64,000 nt of DNA from Clytia hemisphaerica. Its lineage: Eukaryota; Cnidaria; Hydrozoa; Leptothecata; Clytiidae. The stretch spans positions 710,280 through 774,279 of the forward strand of contig CACVBU010000593.1 in the NCBI GenBank assembly GCA_902728285.1. The letters are read 5' to 3'. Position numbers and translations under genes: made by a program. Under the pieces are notes generated by a model. That model saw nothing but the letters and a program-made list of their open reading frames with translations, was not told the DNA's origin and searched no databases. Positions 36,001-44,329 of the stretch are shown piece by piece (position 1 is the stretch's first letter; every line of letters begins with the position of its first letter).

Positions 36001-37283
36001 AAGTGAGTAGTCATAATGTGATTCTTGATTGGTATTTCTTTTTTATAAAATTTGTATTAACCAGTATTAATTCACTCAAGCTTTGTTGTATTTGAACTTA
36101 CAGAAAGAAAGTCACTTTACCTACGTTTTTCTTTATTGAAGGTGGTGAAAGCTCGAATAGAAAAGAAGTGAAAAGTGACCAGAACGCATATGCAGGTTTA
36201 TGATTTCTCAAGTTGTTATATCATTATTAAGTAGCTTGGCCCCAACTGTGCGATAAGAAGCAAAAGAATGCGACAGAAATTGAGGGGACAGTTCTCATGT
36301 TTATTGCTTTCCTAAAATTTGGCAAAATAAAAAGTCTCCAATTCTACCAGCCAATTTTCTTAACAGTGGTAAGAAGTAATTCAGTAAAAGAACTTGTTCT
36401 TTTGAAATTTTGCTAGATTTCTGCTTTCGAGCTGTTTACAGATTTTGAGTCAGCAGACAAAATCAGAGTAAAAATAATATGAGTCTTTCTTTTCTAGGCA
36501 TCAAATTGCTGGCCAAATCGTCACAATTACTCTTGGATGTCGACAATGAAGAAGGGAACAAGTGCAAACAAACGAAAGAAAACCAGAAGAAAAAGAAAAG
36601 AAGATATTCTTCCTCCAGTAGCAGGTTTTAGTTCTTTTTTTTTTGTTCTGTTTCAGCAGTCTGTTCTTGATCAAGTATAATTTCTCGTTGAATAATATTA
36701 ACAAGCTCTGGAGTTAGCACTATTATTGACAAGAAGGGTTAAAATTGTATGTTTCATTTTTCAGTGACGACGATGAGTTGGACAGACTTAGATCGGCTGC
36801 CGTAACATTTGATACGATCGCCAAAGGATCAGCTATTGCAGAGCATCAAGCAGGTGATTCACATGTTTGCTGAACTTTAAATCATTCAACCTTCCTCAGT
36901 CGAAACATAGGTTGAAGAAGGATTTTAAAAAGAATCTAAGATTTGATATGATCCTCGCTAATGCTACCTTAAACATGGCTATTATTAAAATCCTAGCTAT
37001 AATTATTAAAAAGAGTACTTGGGTCATGGTATCAATCGCTCATCTATAGATCTGAAGGGTTTTCTTTCAAATACATATGCAATACTGACTGTTATATTTT
37101 GCAAGATATGAACAACTTTAAGAAAGCACTCTATCATTTGCTATATATTATATTCTTATTATTTCAGATTGTCATCAAGAAACAGTTGAAAGAGAGCCTT
37201 TGGTGGAAAAAAAACCTAAAAAGAAAAAGAAGAAAAAATGCAAAACTGAAGACATGGGGGAAAAGCTTGCTGTCAATGGATGA
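24033..37283 (+). CDS. CUSTOS: CUSTOS (C12orf43-like) homologue, eight exons, 217 aa, with an 11.4-kb first intron
   Basis: I infer exons at 24033-24111, 35493-35559, 35790-35885, 35977-36002, 36142-36195, 36498-36624, 36765-36853 and 37168-37283. Every border is GT-AG and every phase matches. The protein starts MSSSSSSDTDEDEKQRLKES, has the conserved block LNTTPEFRNFVGKKLDTYLA, then GIKLLAKSSQLLLD, then RRYSSSSSSDDDELDRLRSA, and ends in a Lys-rich tail. The order Ser/Asp head, TTPEF..HV/FV.KKL, basic-SSSSS-acidic block and Lys-rich end is that of vertebrate CUSTOS. That protein is reported to act in Wnt signalling and at the nuclear envelope in frogs; function here is inferred by homology only. 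The first exon was joined on sequence similarity and phase 1 continuity, since it lies far away. Intron 1 holds at least a dozen foldback elements. Confidence 0.82.
24341..24670. mobile_element. GC-rich foldback element with near-perfect terminal inverted repeats
   Basis: tttaaagacgaccctgccta at the left is exactly complementary to the right end; the match continues through ccccggacagtccggg, about 38 bp in all. A second inner hairpin (agcccgcgcggtc against gaccgcgcgggct) lies at about 24521-24563. It is much richer in GC than its surroundings. It sits inside CUSTOS intron 1 and inside a looser inverted repeat (acaccgtttaggagt at about 24215 against actcctaaacggtgt at about 24920). Confidence 0.85.
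24860..25815. repeat. Loose inverted repeat around a C-run
   Basis: gatgaaatgcttaatcagca at about 24980 pairs imperfectly with tgctgattcagcatttcatc at about 25690. ggcaattattgccgaa is present on both sides. The middle contains an imperfect C-run at about 25382-25406 and several ggaattcc-type words. I see no gene. Confidence 0.5.
25909..26003. mobile_element. TA-flanked MITE, family 1, left half only
   Basis: tagacctttttttaaaaagg followed by ttgaataattatgtactcca matches the complete copies at 20986 and 44821 with several changes. The right half is missing. Confidence 0.65.
26247..26470. mobile_element. Foldback, family 2 (gttggtctaat ends), diverged copy
   Basis: Right end gtcgacattagaccaactta matches the right end of the element at 44803-45197. 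The left end taccaccattagttggtct is its diverged complement. Internal words cagcaccctttttt and aaaaagggtcatgt pair loosely. Confidence 0.55.
26503..27193. mobile_element. hAT-like non-autonomous element with internal tandem repeats
   Basis: It starts CAGGGAGGGGTCCATTAC and ends with the complement of CAGGGGGGGTCCATGTAC. gcggcatgtatca and tgatacatgccgc are inverted next inside. gttttag at 26496-26502 and 27194-27200 is a 7-bp target duplication. The CAG...CTG ends suggest the hAT superfamily. Inside are two imperfect tandem arrays: about 2-3 units of ctatac..gggtgtcagggtcaaattt (26580-26700) and about four of gggtgt..ggtatatttggcagtttgct (26885-27130). Confidence 0.7.
27292..27667. mobile_element. 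Foldback with TTTCGCGG words
   Basis: actttaatgggataaacttt at the left is complementary to aaagtttatcccattaaagt at the right. Inside both arms, attaaatttcgcgg and ccgcgaaatttaat face each other. The interior repeats ttcgcgg and ccgcgaaa. It is non-coding and lies in CUSTOS intron 1. Confidence 0.75.
27668..29152. other. Intron 1 sequence without recognised features
   Basis: The open frames at 27850-28062 and 28341-28628 show no domain, have low-complexity composition and lack splice or poly(A) support. I do not call them genes. Confidence 0.4.
29153..29219. mobile_element. Very short mariner-type MITE
   Basis: tatacagggtgtcccag and ccgggacaccctgtata are inverted within 67 bases, with TA at both borders. 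The TACAGGGTGTCCC end is widespread in animal mariner-derived MITEs. Confidence 0.8.
29512..29842. mobile_element. Foldback with TTTTGGCGGGAACT words
   Basis: ccttaagggaacttattttg is complementary to the right end. The word aacttattttggcga or aactaattttggcga occurs about eight times. It is directly followed by another foldback. Confidence 0.8.
29838..30028. mobile_element. Foldback adjoining the previous one
   Basis: ttaaagggacataacagta and tactgtaatgtccctttaa are inverted. Its left end overlaps the CCCTTAAAGGG of the neighbour, so the two share a border. Confidence 0.7.
30559..31346 (-). repeat. Uninterrupted copy of repeat X (empty target site of retrotransposon C)
   Basis: This 788-bp segment is the complement of a sequence found in three pieces at 52667-53080, 55101-55202 and 57361-57460. 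It therefore shows the state before insertion of retrotransposons B and C there; in particular gactctacact at 30708-30718 is the unoccupied target of copy C. It has about 60 bp near 30622-30680 that the other copy lacks. Its ends are agtttatgaa and ccgtctagt. I recognise no protein in it. Confidence 0.8.
31602..31743 (-). pseudogene. GIY-YIG endonuclease fragment (Penelope-like element relic)
   Basis: The minus strand reads SVIYNVTAPNHEKKVYIGLT followed by EQEFKQQYYGHKLSINN and TKYNK. This matches the start of the GIY-YIG domain of Penelope-like retroelements (IYKA...KKVYIGLTEgtFK.RY..H..SF.N..Y). Homology stops at about 31602; no reverse transcriptase part is visible nearby. It is a relic within CUSTOS intron 1. 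Confidence 0.65.
31924..32377. mobile_element. Foldback with TTTTTGCGG/TTTCGCG words
   Basis: cttaagggaattaatttt pairs with the right end aaaatttattcccttaag. ttcgcgaga, ttcgcgac and ttcgcgaaa recur inside. Architecture as at 27292, 29512 and 33531. Confidence 0.75.
32982..33366. mobile_element. G/C-run foldback
   Basis: tagttcggaccccccc and gggggggtcagacccc face each other, and aagaaggggggg-type words recur several times. Borders are uncertain. Confidence 0.5.
33443..34229. mobile_element. Element with ggcgggaccaatttaatttg ends, interrupted by another
   Basis: accaatttaatttgttgttc and its exact complement gaacaacaaattaaattggt lie at about 33452-33471 and 34201-34220, and cccgaccgaccc is also inverted. 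A solo end of the same family lies at about 9297-9345. The element at 33531-33949 is inserted inside it. Confidence 0.75.
33531..33949. mobile_element. Foldback with ACTTTCGCGA words, nested
   Basis: ttaggcgtacaaactttcgc and its near complement form the ends, and ctttcgcgag/ctcgtgaaag recur at intervals of about 17-25 bases. A decayed right end of the same family lies at about 22560-22620. Confidence 0.8.
34381..35241. mobile_element. Foldback with ACACCC ends and repeated accccactgg words
   Basis: acacccctgtctctgtgacc and its near complement are terminal. ataaat at 34375-34380 and 35242-35247 is a 6-bp target duplication. The interior has about a dozen ccccactgg / ccccagtg words in both arms. 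No frame of note. Confidence 0.75.
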
Positions 37284-38569
37284 GGTTTTTTGACATTGAT
37301 TTATGGTTTAATATTTCGTTCTCAAAAAATCCCAAGTCACAGGAGACATTGTAGGATATCCATGAATTTTGCTATTGTCGGACCTTTTATTTTGGAAATG
37401 TGGATTGAAATATTATTTTGGATGCGGTGGTTTCATGTCTTTCATCGTCTTATCGGCATTTTCAATAGGTCTTTCGATTTGATCAATAATTTCATGGATA
37501 TGTTCAATGCTCACTGCGAAACAGTGTAAACACTCAGACTTATGGTTCATCATTCTGATGCTTACATGACATTTATTGTTGATGGTTTGTGTCATGATGT
37601 TAAAAGAGCTAGAAACATTTTGCTTTGACTTCTCATGTTGATTATATTAATTGATTGGCTGCAATACTATGTTGAGGGGGTGTGATATGGGAAGAACTCT
37701 GTCGATACTTCATGCCTTTAATAATATCATACGACCATTTTTCCATGTGGTCTGTTAGAAAATGTCATAAATGGGATATCTTGTAATCTATTTTGCGTTA
37801 ATGTAGTGGTGTGATCCTCTCCTCTCGTGTTTCAATGAGAAAACAATCATTTCTTACAATGTAATTAATATTACATGAATGTTACTGTCAATCATATCAG
37901 CTTCTTGTCAATCAACTTTGATGATGTTTTTCTGTCGTAAAACTACGAAGAAACCATTGCACTATATTACCAATTTACTGAGAAAAAGCTTCTCCTTTAA
38001 AGCTATAAACTCAGTTACACTATGTTTGCCTTTCAAAATGCCCTCAAAATGTAAATCACTCAATGCAGTATAGATTTGGGTTTATTCCACTCTAGTTATT
38101 TCCCATCGTTTTCATATTCAAAAGCCTTCAACTTTTACCCCCATATGCCCTAGTCTACAAAGATACAGACACTCAGCTTTTAGCCCTCACTCAGAATTTG
38201 AGCTTTACTTTACGCTCGAATCGAATGAAGATATGACGTAAGCCTATCATCTACCCGCATCTACCCTTTCTTCAATAAAAACTTTTTGAAGTTTCACTCA
38301 CTCACCTTTTACTCAATCAATCGTAACATGAACCAATCAATCAAATACGTTGTCCTGGTTACAGCTTATTTCAATGAGAAGAAATGTTCTGTTTGTCTGT
38401 GGTTTGAAGGCATTGAAAATCATTTTCGTTTAAGCTGTTTACCCAGCTTTTAAACTATACTAGTCGACACAAACTTTCAGAGCAGCAGACATTCCCATCT
38501 TTTAAGAGCGTGAAGTTTGAATCATCTTCAGATTGATAATGTTACCATCATTTGGTTGAAAATGATGTC
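37284..38569. other. Downstream of CUSTOS; no gene seen
   Basis: This is AT-rich sequence containing presumably the CUSTOS 3' untranslated region. The open frames at 37290-37529 and 37879-38073 have no recognisable features. Confidence 0.4.
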
Positions 38570-38641
38570 CTCCCGTGCGGGGAATCGAACCCCGGCCGCC
38601 TGGGTGAAAACCAGAAATCCTAACCACTAGACCACACGGGA
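38570..38641 (-). tRNA. trnE-TTC: tRNA-Glu (anticodon TTC)
   Basis: The minus strand gives TCCCGTGTGGTCTAGTGGTT, then a stem with loop TTTTCAC between CTGG and CCAG (anticodon TTC), then GGTTCGATTCC and a 3' stem CACGGGA plus discriminator G. The acceptor pairs TCCCGTG with CACGGGA fully. The T-stem is CCGGGGTTCGATTCCCCG-like and intact. The A box (TGGTCTAGTGG) and B box (GGTTCGATTCC) promoters are present. No intron. Confidence 0.96.
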
Positions 38642-38807
38642 CATATTAGAAAGTGCTGTTTACAAAAATTTATAAAATAAAACCACTCTTTCCAATGTTC
38701 AAGAAGGTGTTTACTTCAGTTTAAATTTTTTCAAATGTTGCAAGACTGAAAAACATATCCTTCAGTATATTATGCTTTTTCAGTGCAACTACCTCGAGAA
38801 AATTGAG

Positions 38808-38880
38808 AGGCATTGCCCGGATTTGAACCGGGGATCTCCTGTTTACTAGACAGGCGCTTTAACCGCTAAGCCACAACGCC
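38808..38880 (-). tRNA. trnT-AGT: tRNA-Thr (anticodon AGT)
   Basis: The minus strand gives GGCGTTGTGGCTTAGCGGTT, an anticodon arm CCTGT-CTAGTAA-ACAGG (anticodon AGT), GGTTCAAATCC, and acceptor CAATGCC with discriminator T. GGCGTTG pairs with CAATGCC with one G-T. A and B boxes are intact. It lies 166 bases from the tRNA-Glu gene on the same strand, but the two are probably transcribed separately. Confidence 0.96.
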
Positions 38881-38994
38881 ACGGTTAGTTCAAGTAGCGA
38901 CGAAATACAATACTTAATTTTCTAGTACGGTTTTTGGTTTTGTTGCTGTTGATGCTTAAAACAGCCCATCTGTTCACGTTAATCTTACCAATAA

Positions 38995-39211
38995 AGGGGG
39001 GTTTGTACTTTTACGGTGTGACGGGATTGGCCCTTTTTAGTACGGTAAATTACGGCCTTATTTTTTGTCATTATGCCGGTATTTGAACCTGTACAAACCG
39101 GTGTGACGGTGTTATTATTTTTTGCAATTTTCGGGATTCCGGGATTCCGCAAAAATTTTGACGGGAAAACGGTATTTCGAACCGCTACAAACCCCCCCCC
39201 CCCCCCCCCCC
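38995..39211 (-). mobile_element. Element with G/C-run ends, second copy
   Basis: This is homologous, in reverse, to 23281-23519 (gtgtgacgggattggccctt, gacgggaaaacggtatttcg). A run of about 25 C ends it at 39211. ccaataa at 38988-38994 and 39212-39218 is a 7-bp target duplication. Confidence 0.75.
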
Positions 39212-39218
39212 CCAATAA

Positions 39219-41977
39219 CACTTGCTTGGAGAGAGGGTACTGACTTTGAACTACGACTCGTCAATTTTGAAGAAGTATAGATGAAAAATGACTCCTCTAT
39301 CATAATAGGAAACACTTTCTGTTGAATGGTTGCAAACGGAATTATCTGAGGGTGAATCCAGGATATACAAGGTGTTTTTGCTGGTTTTTTTAAAAGCAGC
39401 ATCTTTTAATCGCGTCATTGCCGCCCACTGATCGATCGCCCAAGAAGTTGCAAAGACATAGACATATCATCCATAACTAAAAGGCAGACTACCCAAATGA
39501 AGGCTTTCGAAGTCTTTGAACCACTTCATATCTTAACCACATCACACATCAGGATATTCTGGGGATATTCTACATTGTACTGAAAAGCTTTTTCGCGCAT
39601 GACACGGGTTTATTTTCTTCTTGCCTGAACTGACGGAAAAAGAAGACGAAAAGTAAAGATCGTGATAAAATTTTGTTGTTGTTTGCGTGATTCGTTACAA
39701 GTGTATTTTCCATTCATTTGTCTGTTTATCTGATAGTTTGACAGTTTCTGTACTTCCCAACCTTGAGTGTATTTCACGTATACTGTAAGAGGTATCTTCT
39801 CTATACGGCAATGAATTTTGAAATATCCGTAGACAACGCCTTACGTAGTCACGATTTCCGGAAAATTTGACAAAATACAGAGAGACTGGACTCCACCTAA
39901 TTTTCTGGGAAAAAAAATCATTAAAAGGATCAAACAGGTTTTTGGCTACCCCCAACCTGGACTATACGGTGTTGCGGAATTTTTTGCAACATCTTCAACT
40001 AGCTCTGTAGCTCACTTGAAGTCAAAGGCCAACTAATAGGCAGGAGTAAGTACCTCTAAAAAGGCACTTAGGGAAATCCAAGGAATTCAATAGGGAAAAT
40101 CACTTTTCATGTAAACCCTGTCAACCCCCAAATCGTAAAAATACAGCTCCTACCCTTGCTTATTGGGAGCGCACTTAGAATGATCGAGAGAATTTGTTTG
40201 GTTGTGGACTGAAGGGGTAAAAAGTGTGTTTGATGGAGATATTCGAGTGTAGGGGTTTGTGAGTTATGAGTTATGTAGTAAAGTCTAGGTTCTATATATA
40301 GCAGTAGATTATTCGTGTTTTTTTTTACATTTCGATTTAATAAGTTATCCGTTTAAAAGTGACGTGATTCCTTTATTATGATTGACAAACATTGTCATCC
40401 ATGCTATTATAATCATCTGATATTTCATGATGATGAAACGAACGTAGTTAATTGCGAAACATGATCTCATCATTCCATCCAATTATCTCAAACACTTTGA
40501 TCATGTTGATGTTTTTTTCTCGTACCACCCGATCAACACATAACCCTTTCGCATCAGACCATGCATACACATTTTGTAATGAGCCTTATTGGATTACCGC
40601 AGCCCGGTATCACGCTATCAAGTGAAAGCATGACTCTTTAATCGCTGTTAGTCAAAGAAAATCATCGTTTTTTTAATCGTCTCCTCTTACCTGACCCAAC
40701 CAAATAATTCATATGAAGCAATTGTGATTCCTTGGTGTCTCTCTTTTCCAGTGGGCCTTCATCCTTTCATACATCAGCTTGGTTCAAGTAGGAGCATATT
40801 GAAGCTAGAGTTTACAATTTTTACTTTGATAAAACTCTGGTAATGTCCGAGTGGTTTTGATAGCTGACGACTTTTTGTTCAATTGCTCAATTTCATTCAT
40901 ATTAGAGGCCCCCAGCGGACCTTGAATTCACACAATTTTTATTTGCAATTCACTCAGTTTCTGTTCACGCAAAGATTTCCAATTCACGCATTCACGCAAA
41001 CCGCTTGGGGCAGCATGTTATTTAGGCTTCTGCTCATCATCTAGCGAAAAAGTTTCCGTTAGTGGATGCCAGCAGCCTAAGGAAGTATAGGTCTGCGAAT
41101 CAGACTACATGTTATTCTGTCTCCATTCCTTTCCATTAACGATTCTTTTCCTGGCATCACTAGCAGTATCAGTCTTCAGACCCCCTGATTGGAATTCGGT
41201 TAGAAGTTAACCTATATCATTAACCTTGCCTCTGACGGGGGTGTGTTGGAATTCCAAATGTCTTTTTCTATAATCTTACGTCAACACGAAAACCCAGGTT
41301 AGGCTCTAGTTGGCCCTTCTGTAGATACCAAAGCCAACATCTTTTTAAGCACCGGTTAAAAAAATTGTCTTTCCTGGCCAAACTTTATTCGTTTACTACC
41401 TGCCCATCTCACTTTTACGTTTGCTCATCACCCGATAAACAAGAATTTCTGTCGAGCTGGTCTCCAATGTCGTCAAGTAGTCTCTTTCACCATAAATTCA
41501 ATGTTTTTTTTCTGTCTGACATCTTAACGAAATGGCTATTTTTCATTTCTATAACTCGAAACTCCCCTTAACTTACAATGCTGCCCCCCCTTGGTGTTCA
41601 AGATCACGGAAATTTGACTTTATTACAGTAATGGGGCTTTACTTCAGTGCTCTTGCTCTTTTTATCTTCAAAGTACCCTTTCATTATTTGTTTACATTAA
41701 TATGTTTTTGGTGAGGTATTGGAAGGACCCAGTTCTTAGATGCAGGAGATGTCTCTCCACTTTTGTTGTTCGAACTTTCCCTATCACACCACTCAATATG
41801 TTTTGACGCCAACTTGTTCGAGGGTTGGTTTTGAAGATATCGGTTTACCAATTACTCATATATAAAGAAATACACAGTCTATCAAATTTTATTTGAATGT
41901 AATATGATGGAGCTTTTGAAAATTTAACCTTTCACCAGGGTTTGCTTTCACATATTTTTATTGACATCAATTTACTG
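39219..41977. other. Gene-free stretch
   Basis: I examined both strands and found no supported exon or repeat structure beyond short hairpins. The open frame at 41365-41571 is Ser/Phe-rich and unconvincing. Possible tRNA-like or promoter features were not seen. Confidence 0.4.
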
Positions 41978-42076
41978 CCCAGCTAGTACACAACGTTGTT
42001 TCAACGTTCATCTAACGTTATATGGACGTTGTGGACGTTAGATAAACGTCGAAAAAACGTTGTGGTGCCAGCTGGG
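41978..42076. mobile_element. Short foldback with AACGTT words
   Basis: cccagct and agctggg are at the ends; cacaacgttg, caacgttc, aacgtta, gacgtt and cgttgtgg repeat inside, giving a cruciform-prone 99-bp element. Confidence 0.65.
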
Positions 42077-44329
42077 TGATAACCTGGTATATTTGAACTA
42101 AGTATTCGTAGTTCAGAACGTGCATTTTAACCTTTATCCTTTTAAACCTTAGAGGATTTTCTAGTATTTACCAATAATTTAATGAATTATTTCACTGTGG
42201 AAATAGATTTACGTAGCATTTAAAGGGGACCAAAGCGGTTTGTATGATGGCGTGATTAGGGTGTTTTTTCTTGCCTGATAGGGCAATTATTCTAGATGCG
42301 ATGCCGGCGATGCTTGATAATGACCGCTATTTTTGCGTGAATAATTAATTAATTTTGTCAATTTTCTAAGCTTCTGGCATCCTCTAATGGTTTTGTGCTC
42401 CCATACTACCTACGGTTTTGTAGATATCTGCGATTTTCGTAATCCTGATATCGTGATAAGTGCAAAGAATTTAGGGGTGCGTGTTGAAGGGTGCCGTTGG
42501 GAAGTACCGTGAGTATTAGAGTATTAAAGCTCCAATGAAATACCAATATTTTCTCTTATGAAAACTTGGCCTCTGGTACCCAGGGTAGTTGTGAAGGGCA
42601 ACTATTTTGTAAATTTTAATTTTTCACCACATTCCCGAGCAGCAACTTTTAGAAATCAAGCGTGCGCATAAAAAACAACAAAAAATTTTTTGAACATATC
42701 TTTTACGTTATAATTTTCTCAAACCCTGATTTTCTTTCATTTTCGTTGATTTCTTTTGTAATGCGGGAATGCCATTATTTCCCGCGTGTACGCCACTTTC
42801 CGCACAAGGGCGCGCGGGCGGTTTTCTGAATTGTTCATCAAATAAGAATGGCGTAGCTAGCAAACAAAGAAATAATCTCGTGGTGGACTGAGTCGAAGTT
42901 AGTTCTATTCACGACTTGCTTAAAGAGATGGCGTTTTACTGGTCCAGGCAGTATAGTTCTGATTTAAAGGTTTAATATTTTGGAATAGTAAAGAGCTTTC
43001 TTTTGTATTGGAAAATATTTATCTGTGCTTTATCAATTTGATATGGATTTTTAAAAAGAGATTTTTGGTTAATTAGTTGTTTTTTATCGGCTATTTTTCG
43101 GAATATTTGGGGAATATTTAGACATTTGATACGAAGACTAGCATTTGATTGGCAGGCAAGAAGATTAGAGTAATTTATCTTAGAGTTGTGTTATTTTTAA
43201 AATATGTTTTTTAATCGATTTGTAGGCATTTTTTTTTTTAATTTTAAGTCTGAACGTCAGCGGAGATGTGTAGTTATTGTGCGCTTTAAAAGTGAACAAA
43301 ATCGGGAGTTAAAATCGAGAAATTTTCCATATTTTCTCGCTTCAGAAATTGATGCGAGTTGCAGTAAAAATTTGTACAAGGTTCAAAAATTAATTGGATT
43401 GAGAAAAACTGCTATCGTACGTTTCAAAACATCACAAGAAATTGCTCAAAAAAATATCGTTCAACTTTTCTTGTTTGATGAATCGCTGAAAAAAAATCAG
43501 ACCATATCACACCACTTTCGTTTTCTCTCTCGCGCCTGATTCAACATTATGACGTAATGTTTTCGAATTTTTGATTGATGGTTCGACGCGCGCGAAAGAG
43601 AAAAACATTCCATTCAAAGTGGTATGATACGTCTGGTGGAACAAAGGTCGGTCGTGAATATTTTATGAGTTATTATAAAGGGACATGGTTTCTATGAAAC
43701 CCTATATGTTTTGATTGTAAATAAAGCTTTTTGTTTTGTTACATGGATAGATTTTTTAATACAAAGTTGATTTATCTTCTTGGCTTTAGATTTTTAATAA
43801 ATATCATAAAAAGTTGAAATTTTTTAATCAGTGGAGCTGTTAATTATCCTTTTATTTTATTGTTTTGAAAGGGATTATATAGAAACCAGTCTTTAATAGA
43901 CGGGAATTTCCACATGTACATTTCATTGAGAAATCAGTCGATTAAATGGATCATAACAAAAAGAGAGACTTGTAAGGGGAAAATGTTGAGATGTTACGAT
44001 GGACTTTCGTTCTCTCAAACCATGGAAAGATCGCTGATTTTGTAATTATATGATTGTTATCCTAATCCTAAATGAGATTCCAATACAATATTTTAGAATC
44101 AGGGTGTTTGGTTGTCAATTAAAACCAGGTGTTTCAAGTCAGAATTTATGTTATTTTTCAGGAAAAATATATAAAAACGAAAACTCATTTGGGAGTATAA
44201 AACAAGCTGTTATTCAAATTCACAACACACGGTGTATTAGAACACAATGTTATGCGACGATGTTCAATTATATCTTGTCCTCTTTTGTGGACTATTGTTA
44301 TTGTTGAAACAAAAGCTTTGCCCCCGGAT
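42077..44329. other. Upstream region of the inositol-phosphate synthase gene
   Basis: No gene is secure. 43500-43638 holds a foldback (atcacaccactttcgttttc against gaaaaacattccattcaaag and gtggtatgat). The open frame at 43204-43539 reads Lys/Arg/Phe-rich without a domain. A small open frame at 42928 (MAFYWSRQYSSDLK) ends at a gt and could be a leader exon, but nothing supports it. Confidence 0.35.

Noticed and set aside
39695-39955. Minus-strand 86-codon frame
   Set aside because: No domain, no conserved pattern and no signals; consistent with chance.
43204-43539. A 111-codon frame upstream of the inositol synthase gene
   Set aside because: No recognisable domain, runs through a low-complexity T-rich segment and overlaps a foldback end.
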